Source: Alteromonas sp. KUL42 | GTDB taxonomy: Bacteria > Pseudomonadota > Gammaproteobacteria > Enterobacterales > Alteromonadaceae | Assembly (NCBI RefSeq): GCF_006538325.1 | Contig: NZ_BJKK01000008.1 | Coordinates: 140,549-204,548, forward strand | Length of the DNA stretch: 64,000 bases | Direction of reading: 5' to 3' | Part shown: in pieces, positions 1 through 9,859 of the stretch | Layout of the letters: each line of letters opens with the position of its first letter | Position numbering within the stretch: position 1 is the stretch's first letter | Position numbers and translations under genes: made by a program | Notes under the pieces: model-generated | Databases searched by the model: none | The model's input: the letters and a program-made list of their open reading frames with translations, nothing else | What the model was told of the DNA's origin: nothing

Positions 1-2772
1 TCCCACACGGCCACGCAATTGGTGTAGCTGGGCTAAACCTAGGTGATCGGCTCGGTCCATAATGATGGTATTGGCACTTGGTACGTCAATACCAGTTTCA
101 ATAATGGTGGTACACACCAATACGTTGTAACGCTGGTGGTAAAAATCGCTCATTACGCCTTCAAGCTCACGCTCGCGCATTTGTCCGTGCCCCACTGCAA
201 TACGCGCTTCGGGTACAATTTCGGCAATTTCTTCAGCGGTACGAGCAATGCTGTCTACTTCGTTATGTAGGAAATACACCTGACCACCACGCAATATTTC
301 ACGCATAATGGCTTCGCGAATAGTGGCGTTGTTGCGCTGCTGTACAAAGGTTTTAATTGACAGTCGGCGTGCTGGCGCGGTGGCAATAATCGACAAATCA
401 CGCATGCCCGACAGCGCCATATTTAGCGTACGAGGAATAGGGGTAGCCGTTAGGGTAAGAATATCTACATCGGCGCGAAGAGATTTTAGTTTCTCTTTTT
501 GACGCACACCAAAACGGTGTTCTTCATCAATAATCACCAAACCCAAATCTTTGTATTTAATGTCGCTTGAAAGTAGTTTGTGTGTGCCCACTACAATATC
601 TACTTTTCCTTCGCCAATGCGCTCTACCACCGATTTTTGCGCTTTACCACTTACAAAACGGCTCATTACTTCAATTTCAAATGGCCACGCGGCAAAGCGG
701 TCTTTAAAGTTTTCATAGTGTTGTTGAGCAAGTAGCGTGGTTGGCACCAAAATAGCCACTTGCTTGCCCGCATTGGCGGCAAGAAACGCTGCGCGCATGG
801 CTACTTCGGTTTTACCAAAACCTACGTCACCACACACCAGTCGGTCCATAGCCGACGGACTGCCCATATCGTGCATAACAGCGGCAATGGCTTGGGCTTG
901 ATCTGGGGTTTCTTCAAACGGAAAGCTGTCAGAAAACTTCTGGTAATCGTCCCAGTTAATCGGGTAGGCAAAACCGGGTTTTGCGGCACGGCGTGCGTAT
1001 ACATCAAGTAGCTCCGCTGCCACATCGCGTACTTTTTCTGCGGCTTTTTGTTTGGCTTTGCTCCACGCATCAGAACCCAATGCGTTAACCGGTGCGGTGT
1101 CTGCATCGCCACCAGTGTAGCGAGAAATTAAATGAAGTGAGGCAACTGGTACATATAGCTTCGATTGCTTGGCGTATTCAATACATAAGTATTCTGTTGT
1201 TACGCCACCGGCATCAAGGGTTTGCAGCCCTAAGTATCTGCCCACACCATGGTCTAAATGCACCACGGGTTGGCCGGTAGACAGTTCGGCCAAATTGCGA
1301 ATAATTGCACTTTCATCTGTGGCATTGCGGTTATCGCGTAGGCGGCGCTGACTAACTTTATGGCCTAACAGCTCGGTTTCTGTAATAAACAGCAGTTCGC
1401 CTTCCTGGGTTTTCCAGCGAAAGCTATGCTCAACCATACCCACTGTAATGCCCACTTTGTGGTGGCTGGCAATAAAATCTGAAAAATGGTCGATAAGCGT
1501 AGGTTTAATACCCGCTTTATTGAGCAAGGTAAGCAAGCCTTCACGGCGGCCTTGGGTTTCGGCGCAAAATAGCACTTTTGCCCCTTTGTTCGTTGCATCG
1601 TTAACCGTGTTAATGAGGCGTTCAGCGGGCACCTTTTTCTGCGAGTTAATGGCAATGTCGTCAAGCTTTTCGCATTGAAGGTTTACCGAGCCAGACTTTT
1701 CTTCAATAACCTTGCTGGTTAATGACGCTCTTGGCCATTGTTTAATAGCGCCGAACAATTCATTAATGGGCAAATACAAATCGCTAGGGGCCAGTAATGG
1801 GCGCGCTAAATTATAACGATATTGCTCGTAGCGTTCTTGCACGTCTGCCCAGAAAAATTCGCTGGCATCTTGAACATCACCGTGCAGCAATAACACACTC
1901 TTGGGGTGTAAATAGTCGAACAGGGTGGCGGTTTTTTCAAAGAAAAGGGGCAGGTAATATTCCACACCACTTGGCATGGTGCCTTTACTTACCTGAGAAA
2001 ACACACTTTCAGAGGCGTTGTTAGCGTCAAACTTCTCTAGAAACTTCTGCCTGAACAAAGAAATGGCTTCTTTGTCAGTGGGGAATTCTCTTGCTGGCAA
2101 TAAGCGAATTTCGTTTACTGCGTCGCCGGAGCGCTGTGTTTCAGTATCGAAATGACGAATAGAGTCTATTTCGTCATCGAATAGGTCAATGCGAAATGGG
2201 TGGTCGCTACCCATTGGAAACAAGTCGATAATACTGCCGCGAACAGAAAACTCGCTGTGGCTCATAACTTGGCTCACGTGTAAATAGCCGGCCTGTTCTA
2301 AATTGCGCCTGAATTGGTCTCTGTCGAGGGTGTCACCCTTATTCAGCATTAACAAATACTTAGCAAGGTAATCAGTAGGCGCTAAGCGTTGCATTAAGGT
2401 GTTAATGGGCACAATAAATATGCCGTCAACTTGCTGCGTAAAACGAAATAGGGTTTCTAAACGTTGTGAAACAATATCTTGATGAGGAGAAAATGCATCG
2501 TAAGGCAGCGTTTCCCAATCGGGAAACAACGTAATGGTTGGCGCGTTTTGTTGATCGTCACTTTTTAGAAAGAACGCGATTTCTTTTTCAAGCTTTAGCG
2601 CTGATGGCGTATCTGCCGTAATTAATACAATGGGACCTTTATACTGATTAAGCGCCTGGCTTATACATAGTGCAGCACTGCTGCCTTGTAGTTGCCCCCA
2701 TTGCTTGTGATCTTGTACTGATGCGTCTTTCTTCTGCGCTGGCAGTGGCAGCGATAATAAAGTGGCTGTCAT
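1..2772 (-). CDS. mfd: Transcription-repair coupling factor Mfd (partial, C-terminus outside window)
   Basis: Reading the minus strand from ATG at 2772 gives an uninterrupted frame of 924 codons to base 1, so the last roughly 230 residues of a family of about 1150 lie outside the window. Mfd is a DNA translocase that pushes stalled RNA polymerase off lesions and recruits UvrA. The N-terminal part carries the UvrB-homology region (for example [22 protein letters not shown]). The helicase part is close to the window edge, where the last codons read [12 protein letters not shown], the RecG/Mfd motif VI region. AGGAAG lies 4 bases before the ATG. It is followed on the same strand, upstream, by the PilZ-like gene. 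No internal stop was seen. Identification is by recognition of helicase motifs and overall sequence. Confidence 0.95.
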   Translation of the reverse strand, partial: MTATLLSLPLPAQKKDASVQDHKQWGQLQGSSAALCISQALNQYKGPIVLITADTPSALKLEKEIAFFLKSDDQQNAPTITLFPDWETLPYDAFSPHQDIVSQRLETLFRFTQQVDGIFIVPINTLMQRLAPTDYLAKYLLMLNKGDTLDRDQFRRNLEQAGYLHVSQVMSHSEFSVRGSIIDLFPMGSDHPFRIDLFDDEIDSIRHFDTETQRSGDAVNEIRLLPAREFPTDKEAISLFRQKFLEKFDANNASESVFSQVSKGTMPSGVEYYLPLFFEKTATLFDYLHPKSVLLLHGDVQDASEFFWADVQERYEQYRYNLARPLLAPSDLYLPINELFGAIKQWPRASLTSKVIEEKSGSVNLQCEKLDDIAINSQKKVPAERLINTVNDATNKGAKVLFCAETQGRREGLLTLLNKAGIKPTLIDHFSDFIASHHKVGITVGMVEHSFRWKTQEGELLFITETELLGHKVSQRRLRDNRNATDESAIIRNLAELSTGQPVVHLDHGVGRYLGLQTLDAGGVTTEYLCIEYAKQSKLYVPVASLHLISRYTGGDADTAPVNALGSDAWSKAKQKAAEKVRDVAAELLDVYARRAAKPGFAYPINWDDYQKFSDSFPFEETPDQAQAIAAVMHDMGSPSAMDRLVCGDVGFGKTEVAMRAAFLAANAGKQVAILVPTTLLAQQHYENFKDRFAAWPFEIEVMSRFVSGKAQKSVVERIGEGKVDIVVGTHKLLSSDIKYKDLGLVIIDEEHRFGVRQKEKLKSLRADVDILTLTATPIPRTLNMALSGMRDLSIIATAPARRLSIKTFVQQRNNATIREAIMREILRGGQVYFLHNEVDSIARTAEEIAEIVPEARIAVGHGQMRERELEGVMSDFYHQRYNVLVCTTIIETGIDVPSANTIIMDRADHLGLAQLHQLRGRVG

Positions 2773-2841
2773 GACTTCCTAGTTTCGTTAATTACTTACA
2801 ATACGCGTTTGAACGGCAATATATACTGGGTGAGCTACCCA

Positions 2842-3441
2842 TTAGGATCGAGTTCTTTTTTCTTTTGCCCGTTTTCGTAGTTGTTGCGTTTGAATATGTA
2901 AACTGGCGCGAACCAACAATTCCTGATCTTGCTCTCGAATGGTATTAAAAATAAAGGCGATATGGTAACTATCTTCTGCTTGCTCGCAAGTAATAACTTC
3001 ACCGAAGCAAAAAATCGCTGCGGCTTCTTCGTTTAAAAATAATTTAAGCTCAGCGTGAGAACCTACCTCTAGCGGGGTGTCTGATTCAATAACTACACCG
3101 CCGCCACCAAATTTAACCGTGTGAAAGCGATGTTTAGGCTCGTCTTGTTGATGCAGTACAAACGACATCATCAAGTCTATTTTGCGCGCTTGATGGTTTA
3201 AGTAGTCGGCTAACGATTCGGCGTGGTCACTAAGGTTTCTAAGGGGGCGAATGGCTTGTGCTTCTATACTCGCCATCTCGCTAGCTATGCGAAACGCATA
3301 GGGCATGCGTTCTTCAATTTCATCTTCATCGGGAATGTTTTCGTCGTCCTCAAGAGGGCGCACGTTCACATTCATGCGATAGGCAATTGAAAAATACTCA
3401 TCGAATTGGGCTTTTTTTTGCTCTAGGCTTGGTTCGCTCAC
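2842..3441 (-). CDS. PilZ-like domain protein, degenerate
   Basis: A 199-residue soluble protein. The N-terminal 100 residues are acidic and helical; the C-terminal half (about 105-185) has the beta-barrel rhythm of a PilZ domain (HRFHTVKFGGGGVVIESD, then SHAELKLFLNEE). The c-di-GMP-binding motifs RxxxR and [D/N]xSxxG are not recognisable: a glycine run replaces the second. It therefore may not bind c-di-GMP. The start is GTG at 3441 with AGGA 5 bases upstream. It lies immediately upstream of mfd on the same strand and divergent from lolC. PilZ-type genes at this position next to mfd and lolC are familiar from Alteromonadales and Shewanella, but I rely on memory for that. The family call is moderate. 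Confidence 0.6.
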   Translation of the reverse strand: MSEPSLEQKKAQFDEYFSIAYRMNVNVRPLEDDENIPDEDEIEERMPYAFRIASEMASIEAQAIRPLRNLSDHAESLADYLNHQARKIDLMMSFVLHQQDEPKHRFHTVKFGGGGVVIESDTPLEVGSHAELKLFLNEEAAAIFCFGEVITCEQAEDSYHIAFIFNTIREQDQELLVRASLHIQTQQLRKRAKEKRTRS

Positions 3442-3647
3442 TTCATTCCTCTGCCACTAATTCTTGTACAGCCAGTAGCTTACACGTAGTATAGCCACTT
3501 TACTATTTTGGGTTAACGCCCAGTTCTCACTTTAGTGATCTTGCTTGTTACTCGTTGATGAACGCCTGTGCACGCCAAAGAGCAACCAGTCTTGTTATCA
3601 TAGTTAATTGTGAGACAGATTACCGCATTTAAGTAAAACAAGGGCTT

Positions 3648-4898
3648 ATGTTTTCTTCATTTTCGCTTCCAGCCTTTATTGCGTTTCGTTATGCCAAGTC
3701 GGGTAGCGTAAAGCAAACCAGTTTTGTGTCGTTCATCAACCGCTTTTCAGTGGCTGGTATTGCATTGGGTTTAATGGCCTTAATTATTGTGGTGTCGGTA
3801 ATGAATGGGCTAGAAGGGCAGCTTAAACAGCGTATATTGGGTATTGTTCCGCATATTGAGCTAGCCCCGCAGGGAACAACAGCCCTGAAGGATGAAGCAG
3901 CCCAAAAAGCACCGATTTCGTCTATTCCCGGCGTTATTGCCGTAATGCCATTTCGTCAAACCGAAACAGTGGTACAAAGTCGCTCTGACTTGCGCGGCGT
4001 GCAATTGCACGGGGTTGACCCATCCGTAATGCAAGCTCATACCTTGGTGGCGCAAAATATGGAGCAGGGCGGTTTTAACTACCTTAGTGAAGGTCAGTTC
4101 AACGTAATAATAGGTCGTGCTCTTGCGACTAAGTTGAATACCCGAGTAGGCGATAGATTGCGTGTAATGGTGGCGGGAGCCAGTGTTTACACGCCTTTTG
4201 GGCGTATGCCTTCGCAACGGCTAGTAACCGTTGCAGGTGTGTTCGATTTAGGCTCGCAAATGGACGATAAGGTCATGTACATGCACCTTGCCGATGTAAA
4301 CCGCTTATTGCGCGACCCCAAAGGTAGCGGGCAAGCACAGCGCTTATTTTTAGACGATGCGTTCAACTATTTGGCTGTGGTGCAACAGCTCACTTCACAA
4401 TTCTCTATTCCCGCAGAGCAAATAAAAACATGGCGCGAGCGTCAAGGGCCGTTGTTCGATGCGGTTAAAATGGAAAAGAACATGATGATGTTGATGTTGC
4501 TGCTTATTATTGCCGTAGCAGCATTTAATATTGTATCTGCCTTGGTGATGGTGGTAACTGAAAAGCAAGGTGACATTGCCGTATTGCTAACCCAAGGTAT
4601 GCGACCCAATGCTGTAATGTGGATTTTTGTGTTAAATGGCCTTTTTAATGGCATTAAAGGGTGTGGTATAGGGTTAGTGCTAGGCGTAATTATTACGTTG
4701 CAATTGAACAATATTTTGGCGTTGATGGGCTCTCCGCTGTCGTTAGCGGCAGATGGAAGTGGCCTGCCAATTGAGATGGATCCTGTCCAAATAGTCAGTA
4801 TCACTTTGGGTTCATTGCTGTTATGTGTGCTCGCAAGCCTATATCCTGCGCGTAAGGCAATGAAAATACAGCCATCTCAGGCCCTGCAAAATGAATAA
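3648..4898 (+). CDS. lolC: Lipoprotein-releasing ABC transporter permease LolC
   Basis: A 416-residue inner-membrane permease of the LolC/E family, which with LolD and LolE extracts outer-membrane lipoproteins from the inner membrane and hands them to LolA. It shows the family layout: a cytoplasmic N-terminus, TM1 at about 25-50 (ends in VVSVMNGLEGQLKQRILG), a large periplasmic domain to about 275, and three C-terminal TM helices with a final LYPARKAMKIQPSQALQNE tail. The length is normal. Usually lolC is followed directly by lolD and lolE; here the next gene is a phosphoribosyltransferase, and lolD/lolE are found at 57.6-59.5 kb. LolC rather than LolE is chosen because the second paralogue, co-operonic with lolD, fits LolE. 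Confidence 0.88.
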   Translation: MFSSFSLPAFIAFRYAKSGSVKQTSFVSFINRFSVAGIALGLMALIIVVSVMNGLEGQLKQRILGIVPHIELAPQGTTALKDEAAQKAPISSIPGVIAVMPFRQTETVVQSRSDLRGVQLHGVDPSVMQAHTLVAQNMEQGGFNYLSEGQFNVIIGRALATKLNTRVGDRLRVMVAGASVYTPFGRMPSQRLVTVAGVFDLGSQMDDKVMYMHLADVNRLLRDPKGSGQAQRLFLDDAFNYLAVVQQLTSQFSIPAEQIKTWRERQGPLFDAVKMEKNMMMLMLLLIIAVAAFNIVSALVMVVTEKQGDIAVLLTQGMRPNAVMWIFVLNGLFNGIKGCGIGLVLGVIITLQLNNILALMGSPLSLAADGSGLPIEMDPVQIVSITLGSLLLCVLASLYPARKAMKIQPSQALQNE

Positions 4899-4975
4899 TT
4901 CACCGAATTAGCCGTGCAAATTTGTGTAAAATTCACTATACTCGCGGTCTTTTAAAATATGCCCAGTGAGACGTC

Positions 4976-5539
4976 ATGAACAAGAATTTTATCACTTCGC
5001 AATCGCTTTTACAGGATTCCTTTCGCTTAGCGTCAAAGGTATATGAAGACGGTTTCCGCCCAGACTTTATTATTGGTATTTGGCGTGGTGGTGCACCTAT
5101 CGGTATTGCGGTTCAAGAATATTTTGAGTTCAAGAACACGTCTACAGATCATATTGCTGTGCGCACGTCCTCTTACTACGGTATCAATAAACAGTCTAAA
5201 GAAATTCGCGTACACGGTTTACATTACCTTGTAGAAAACGCTAATGCTGACGACAAACTTCTGATTGTTGATGATGTTTTCGATTCAGGTCGCAGTGTTG
5301 ATGCGCTAATCAAGCAAATTAACAAGCTTATGCGTTTGAATATGCCAAAAGACATTCGCATTGCATGCCCGTGGTACAAGCCGCAAAACAACACAACAGA
5401 CATCGTGCCTGATTACTACGTAAACGAAAGTGATGAGTGGTTAGTGTTCCCTCATGAAATTGCTGGTTTATCGGAAGAAGAAATTCGCGAGGGCAAAAGC
5501 GAATTAGCTGACGTTATGGATATTTTATTCCAGAAATAA
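4976..5539 (+). CDS. Phosphoribosyltransferase (hypoxanthine-type family)
   Basis: A 187-residue PRTase-fold protein. The PRPP-binding motif is LLIVDDVFDSGRSVDAL (about residues 99-115), matching the acidic-pair plus loop signature of type I phosphoribosyltransferases. The IIGIWRGGAPIG segment near residue 32 is the PPi-binding loop region. These enzymes transfer ribose-5-phosphate from PRPP to a purine or related base in the cytoplasm. The substrate cannot be fixed from sequence; hypoxanthine or xanthine-guanine are possible. A TATACT -10-like hexamer is at 4937-4942, and a strong bidirectional terminator follows the gene. It sits where lolD would be expected after lolC. Confidence 0.85.
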   Translation: MNKNFITSQSLLQDSFRLASKVYEDGFRPDFIIGIWRGGAPIGIAVQEYFEFKNTSTDHIAVRTSSYYGINKQSKEIRVHGLHYLVENANADDKLLIVDDVFDSGRSVDALIKQINKLMRLNMPKDIRIACPWYKPQNNTTDIVPDYYVNESDEWLVFPHEIAGLSEEEIREGKSELADVMDILFQK

Positions 5540-5571
5540 TCGCCAGCGCGCTACACCTAGTTAGCAAGCAC

Positions 5572-5601
5572 AAAAAACCGCATTTTTAATGCGGTTTTTT
5601 T
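5572..5601. terminator. Bidirectional intrinsic terminator
   Basis: An A-run, a stem AACCGCATT/AATGCGGTT with a 3-base loop, then a T-run. It serves the phosphoribosyltransferase (plus) and the ECF-type permease (minus), which converge here. Confidence 0.9.
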
Positions 5602-5622
5602 ATGTCGCTATGTTTTACATTG

Positions 5623-6273
5623 CTATTTGTCATCTTTTTCCAAATAGAACTTATCGTGAAATGTGTAAACCCAACTGGGTTGGTATATCACTAACAAAGT
5701 GATAGCCATGCCGTTTAATAAGGCTTCTGGAAAGACAAGCAGCGGAATAAGCAAAATATAGTTGTCAAAAATAACATCCCAGGTGTACATGTCTTGTGTG
5801 TAATAAAACATGCCCATGGCGACGGTTTTCAGCGCAATAGACAGCGCTGCCGGAAAGAACGCACACACGAAAATGTACACAAATAGCTGCCTTGGAATAC
5901 GATGAAACGATAAGGTGTAAAACAGGTATGTCACCCCAATGGGTAGTATGTTACCCAGTAGGCCGTTAACCCCAACGCTTTCCCACGCATTAAACCCCAC
6001 CACCGTTGTGCCTAATAAGGCGAGGGTGGAAGCTAATACCGCGTAGCGAAAGCCAAGTAGCAGTGTAAGAACAGAAAGGCCCAGAAAGTGAACATCTAAG
6101 CCTTCGAAAATACCAGCGCGAAACAGCCACAACACAAACAGCGACGCAGCGCTGCCAAATACCAAGTGTTGTCGATGCTTATTGTGAATAAACTGAGCGA
6201 GGTCGGCCTGTTTCAGTGAAATGAAAACAATAATGCCATACAGTGCCATGGCGCCGATGTGTAACTCGCTCAC
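5623..6273 (-). CDS. Energy-coupling-factor type (CbiM-like) membrane permease
   Basis: A 216-residue protein made almost wholly of hydrophobic helices (about six TM segments). The region around FEGLDVHFLGLSVLTLLLG and GVNGLLGNILPIG resembles CbiM/NikM substrate-binding permeases of ECF cobalt/nickel importers. The start is GTG at 6273 with AGGAG 5 bases upstream. No CbiN, CbiQ or CbiO partner and no cobalamin riboswitch-like leader are seen nearby; the gap to xthA is only 24 bp, so the two may be cotranscribed. Substrate is unknown. Such solitary CbiM-like genes occur in gammaproteobacteria. Confidence 0.7.
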   Translation of the reverse strand: MSELHIGAMALYGIIVFISLKQADLAQFIHNKHRQHLVFGSAASLFVLWLFRAGIFEGLDVHFLGLSVLTLLLGFRYAVLASTLALLGTTVVGFNAWESVGVNGLLGNILPIGVTYLFYTLSFHRIPRQLFVYIFVCAFFPAALSIALKTVAMGMFYYTQDMYTWDVIFDNYILLIPLLVFPEALLNGMAITLLVIYQPSWVYTFHDKFYLEKDDK

Positions 6274-6297
6274 GATAACTCCTCACATGTTTAAATG

Positions 6298-7107
6298 TTA
6301 CGCTTTGTATTCAGCCCAAATAGGGGCATGATCAGACGGCTTCTCAATACCACGTAATACGTAATCAATTCCGGCATCGGTCAATTTTTTATGCAAAGTT
6401 TTGGTGGCCAGTATCAAGTCGATACGCAGCCCACGGTTGTCATCAAAGCCTTTCGAGCGATAGTCGAACCACGAAAATTTGTCGTCTGCTGTTGGATTTA
6501 ACGTACGGAAACTGTCTTCAAAACCCCAATCAATTAATGCATTTAGCCATTCTCTTTCTTCTGGTAAGAAGCTACATTTTCCTGTTCTTAACCAGCGTTT
6601 GCGGTTGTCTTCACCAATGCCAATATCTAAGTCGGTATGCGAGATATTCACGTCGCCCATTACAATAACTTGCTCGTCAGGCGACAGGTTGTCGTTAAGG
6701 TAATACATTAAATCTTGATAGAACTTACGCTTTGCTGGGTATTTGGTTTCGTGTTTTTCGTTTTCACCTTGTGGAAAGTACCCGTTGAGTATGGTGACTG
6801 CCTTTCCACTGTCATCAGTGGTTCTCAGGATGATCATACGTCGTTGCGCATCTTCTTCGTCGGTCGGGAATCCCATTGACACCCACTCAGGCTCTTTTTT
6901 CGCTAAAAAGGCCACACCATAATGGCTCTTTTGGCCATGAAAATAAACGTGGTAACCCATGGCTTCTACTGCTTCAACGGGAAACTGTTCGTTGTGAACT
7001 TTAATTTCTTGAAGGCCGATGATGTCTGGCTGGTGAGCGTCAATAAGCGCTTGTAGTTGGTGAAGGCGCGCGCGAATACCATTGATATTAAATGAGATTA
7101 CTTTCAT
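6298..7107 (-). CDS. xthA: Exodeoxyribonuclease III
   Basis: A 269-residue AP endonuclease/3'-5' exonuclease of base excision repair. EEP-fold motifs are intact: [11 protein letters not shown] at the start, GLQEIKV (metal-binding Glu), [23 protein letters not shown] (catalytic Asp/Asn), [16 protein letters not shown] and the terminal [11 protein letters not shown]. The length equals that of E. coli XthA. There is no clear Shine-Dalgarno before ATG 7107. It lies 24 bp upstream of the ECF-type permease on the same strand. Confidence 0.95.
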   Translation of the reverse strand: MKVISFNINGIRARLHQLQALIDAHQPDIIGLQEIKVHNEQFPVEAVEAMGYHVYFHGQKSHYGVAFLAKKEPEWVSMGFPTDEEDAQRRMIILRTTDDSGKAVTILNGYFPQGENEKHETKYPAKRKFYQDLMYYLNDNLSPDEQVIVMGDVNISHTDLDIGIGEDNRKRWLRTGKCSFLPEEREWLNALIDWGFEDSFRTLNPTADDKFSWFDYRSKGFDDNRGLRIDLILATKTLHKKLTDAGIDYVLRGIEKPSDHAPIWAEYKA

Positions 7108-7281
7108 GTCGGTTATTTATCAGTACTAATTTGCGCGTAAGTCTACCAGATTGTGGAATAACTGTTTACCACCTTAATGCGTGTTCTTTTACTAGAGCCT
7201 GTTGAATATGGATGGCGAACCATCAAGGTTACACTGCAAAGCGTGATACACATTGGAAGGGGATATTTTTGTTTATCTGGA

Positions 7282-7309
7282 TTGCACCTGTGATTGGGGC
7301 GAGTATACT
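7282..7309 (+). promoter_or_regulatory. Sigma70-type promoter of the DUF2750 gene
   Basis: TTGCAC at 7282-7287 and TATACT at 7304-7309 with a 16-bp spacer. Transcription would start near 7316, downstream of the two upstream TTG codons of the open frame; this supports the GTG start at 7339. Confidence 0.6.
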
Positions 7310-7338
7310 TGCCGCAAATTGATTTAAGAGAAATTCCT

Positions 7339-7731
7339 GTGTTTCCAGAAACAGTGTCTGAAAAATTAAATGACGTGGTTATTGACCAAGCCATGAAGCT
7401 ATCAGCTGAAGAGCGTCAAGAGTTAGTGGTAAGCTACGTGAGCAAAGCCAAAGCCATTTGGTTAGTACAAGGCAGCGAAGGTTTCGTCATGTTTGAAGAT
7501 GGCGACAACGTGCAGTTACCGGTATTTCCACACCGTGATTTAGCAAACCGCTTTATTGAAATTAATGGTGTTGAAGGACAGAGTGTTAGCATTAGCCTTG
7601 ACGAGCTCACGCAAACTTGGTTGCCAGGTCTACAGAAAAACGGCGTAGAGTTGGTGATGTTTCCAACCCAAAGTGATGTTGAAAATCTGGTTATGACAGC
7701 TGAAGACCTAGCTGCAGAACTTGCGCAGTAA
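7339..7731 (+). CDS. DUF2750 domain protein
   Basis: A small cytoplasmic protein of about 130 residues. The pattern LSAEERQELVVSYV, then KAIWLVQGSEGFVMFEDGD, then LPVFPHRDLANRF is the DUF2750 arrangement; the family has no assigned function. The open frame extends upstream to TTG codons at 7294 and 7309, but these overlap a likely promoter. I place the start at GTG 7339, with AAGAG at 7326-7330. The sufE-like gene follows 57 bp downstream, possibly from its own promoter. Confidence 0.7.
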   Translation: MFPETVSEKLNDVVIDQAMKLSAEERQELVVSYVSKAKAIWLVQGSEGFVMFEDGDNVQLPVFPHRDLANRFIEINGVEGQSVSISLDELTQTWLPGLQKNGVELVMFPTQSDVENLVMTAEDLAAELAQ

Positions 7732-7788
7732 CGTTAGCTTAAATTTAGTAGCCTTTTTTTAGCCACAGCCTAAAGCGTTATAATTGCA

Positions 7789-8181
7789 ATGACAAAAGAA
7801 ATCACACTTCTACCATTGGCCCAATCACTTGCTAATTCAGCGGGTTGGGACGGGTTCACCCGCACGCTAATGCTGGCAGGTAAGGGGCTAGACGGCCTAC
7901 CTGAAGCTGCCCGTACACAAGATGCCGCAGTGGAAGGATGTGAGAGCCCTGTGTGGGTGGCCTATAGCGAAGAAAGCCATTGCATAAAAGCGTATTCGCC
8001 AAGTAAAGTTATTCGCGGTGTATTGGCGGTGTTATTGGAAAAAGCCAATAGTTTACCGCCACTTGCTCGTACAACGTTCGATTTTGAAGAATATCTACAG
8101 CAATGCCAGTTAGAGCGCTATTTAAGCCAATCGCGCGGTAACGGCATCCGCTTCGTCATTCAAAAGCTTAAAGCAATATAA
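7789..8181 (+). CDS. SufE/CsdE family sulfur acceptor protein
   Basis: A 130-residue protein of the SufE family, which accepts persulfide sulfur from a cysteine desulfurase (SufS or CsdA) for Fe-S cluster building. The key VEGCESPVWV motif with the acceptor cysteine is at about residues 48-57. VIRGVLAVLLEKAN and RGNGIRFVIQKLKAI match the family's later helices. No desulfurase gene is adjacent, so CsdE and SufE cannot be separated. A TATAAT hexamer at 7779-7784 ends only 4 bases before the ATG and no ribosome-binding site is seen, so the mRNA may be nearly leaderless. Confidence 0.85.
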   Translation: MTKEITLLPLAQSLANSAGWDGFTRTLMLAGKGLDGLPEAARTQDAAVEGCESPVWVAYSEESHCIKAYSPSKVIRGVLAVLLEKANSLPPLARTTFDFEEYLQQCQLERYLSQSRGNGIRFVIQKLKAI

Positions 8182-8183
8182 GC

Positions 8184-9425
8184 CTAGAGTCTGTTCTTCG
8201 CTTCAATCCACTGGCTCATGTATTTGCTGGCATTAAGTGTTTGATGCCACAACATAGCTTGTAGAAAGTGCTTTTTTCTGTGCTTGTCGATGTTATTCGC
8301 AGTTGTCACTAACTTTTCAGTAAGGGCGTTTACGCTATATTGCTCCCGATATTGTTGTAATACTGTGTGGCAACGGGCGCTAGCCGCTTCCCATGTATGC
8401 TCGTTGGTATACAAGTTCACTGCATTACTTACGTAGTCTTCAATGTTGCTGGGGTCTGTAAGAACGGCAGAGCAGACAGTGCCAGGCCATGCATTGTGTT
8501 CATGCACGATCCCTTCTGCGCCAACCCATGTGGTAATTGAAGGTGTACCACAGCGCATGGCATCAAGCACTTTACCTTTTATACCCGCGCCAAAACGAAT
8601 AGGCGCAAGCAATACGCGCGCGTTCATCATTACTTCTTTGGCACTTTCTGCCCAGCCTTTGACCAAAAAGCCTTGTTTGGCGTTGTGCAGTTGCGTTGCT
8701 TTTTTAGGCGGATAGGCACCGTAAATATGCAGTTCTGCTTGGGGCAACTTGGCCCGAATGGCATGCCAGATATGTTGCTTCAGCTGCAAAACAGCATCCC
8801 AATTGGGAGCGTGGCGGAAATTGCCAATATGCACAAAGTGAGCGCGTTCAGCGTAACTCGGTGTTACTGCTTCCTGCTGTTCAACGCATAGTGGATGATA
8901 ATGAAGTTGAGATTTCGGTACGCGGTAATGTTGCTGTAACAAATCCATTTCATATTGAGAGATAATTAAGGTGATGTCACAGCGCAAGATAGCGGCAATT
9001 TCGCGTTGAGCAAGCTCGGTATGTAAATCAACGTGCAAAGCACAACCTTTACTTTTCACTGCCTCATGACGTGCTTGGCGTAAGCTGTGTAAGTCTTCGG
9101 TATTTAACAACCGTAGTGCTTTCGGGCAGCTTTCTTTTACACGCCAAGAGAACTGTTCTTCGGTCATGTAGCGGTCGAAAATCACGACATCGGGCTGCAA
9201 GGCAGCGATTGTTTGGTTAAAGCTGCTGCAATTAATTGAAATGGTATGAGATTCAACACCCAGTGTGTCTAAGTCTGCTTTATGCTCACTGTCTGTGGCA
9301 GGGGTGTAAAACGTAACACGAAAGCCAGCTTCCAAACACGATTTGATGATTGACAGCATGTTCTGACCAGCGGCAGAAGAATTAGGCTCAGGCCAGACAT
9401 AGCCAATGATAGCGATATTTAACAT
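8184..9425 (-). CDS. Glycosyltransferase (GT-B, family 4-like)
   Basis: A 413-residue protein with an N-terminal Rossmann start (IAIIGYVWPEPNSSAAGQN) and the C-terminal GT4 donor-binding block (LLAPIRFGAGIKGKVLDAMRCGTPSITTWVGAEGI, residues about 270-305), where the nucleotide-sugar donor is bound. Glycosyltransferases of this kind add a sugar to a surface polymer or lipid; the acceptor is unknown. It stands alone, convergent with sufE (2-bp gap), not in a polysaccharide cluster. No clear ribosome-binding site precedes ATG 9425. Confidence 0.85.
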   Translation of the reverse strand: MLNIAIIGYVWPEPNSSAAGQNMLSIIKSCLEAGFRVTFYTPATDSEHKADLDTLGVESHTISINCSSFNQTIAALQPDVVIFDRYMTEEQFSWRVKESCPKALRLLNTEDLHSLRQARHEAVKSKGCALHVDLHTELAQREIAAILRCDITLIISQYEMDLLQQHYRVPKSQLHYHPLCVEQQEAVTPSYAERAHFVHIGNFRHAPNWDAVLQLKQHIWHAIRAKLPQAELHIYGAYPPKKATQLHNAKQGFLVKGWAESAKEVMMNARVLLAPIRFGAGIKGKVLDAMRCGTPSITTWVGAEGIVHEHNAWPGTVCSAVLTDPSNIEDYVSNAVNLYTNEHTWEAASARCHTVLQQYREQYSVNALTEKLVTTANNIDKHRKKHFLQAMLWHQTLNASKYMSQWIEAKNRL

Positions 9426-9859
9426 GGTTTAAGGTAGTGGCTTACTGTTGATACGAGTAGATGTATAAAACGGTATATTAACACAGTTTTTGTGCACTAT
9501 TTTTAATTGGTTTTTTGCCTTAGTAAAACTAATGCGAAAAATGCCTTACCCTGATATTTATTTAGTAATGAATATTCTGGTATGGATTTATGCACGTGAG
9601 GATATAATAAGCGTTTGGGGGAGCCAATAAAGGTATCTATAATTGTACCAATAGGCAGGGAGGCAAAGCGCGTGAAAGCTTTGATGAAATTGGTCGACAA
9701 CTCAGTCAAATTTAAGTGAGTCAAATGGTCAATTGTTTAACTAACTCAACAGCACAAATTATTGACCGTTTCGGCATTTTTGCCTATACCTTAATAGTGG
9801 GAAGTTGAAGGGATATTGACGTTCTTATCACAGATGGTTGCATTTAAGAGTGTGCAAAT
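9426..9859. other. 434-bp gap, no convincing gene
   Basis: A/T-rich region between the glycosyltransferase and the HDOD gene. It holds one weak minus-strand frame (9503-9724) and presumably both divergent promoters. I see no RNA gene or repeat. Confidence 0.5.
9503..9724 (-). CDS. Uncertain small ORF or gene remnant
   Basis: A 73-residue frame on the same strand as the glycosyltransferase. The only near-cognate start is TTG 9724, without a ribosome-binding site, and a TAA lies five codons further upstream. The C-terminal half (YPHVHKSIPEYSLLNKYQG) reads like protein rather than random sequence and could be the tail of a lost gene. I do not recognise a family. Confidence 0.25.
   Translation of the reverse strand: MTHLNLTELSTNFIKAFTRFASLPIGTIIDTFIGSPKRLLYPHVHKSIPEYSLLNKYQGKAFFALVLLRQKTN

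Noticed and set aside
760..1678. Several open frames of 60-99 codons within the first 2.7 kb on both strands
   Set aside because: They overlap the intact Mfd frame and lack start signals; coding content belongs to mfd.
5540..6297. Cobalamin or nickel riboswitch near the ECF-type permease
   Set aside because: The gap upstream of its start is 24 bp; no structured leader fits.
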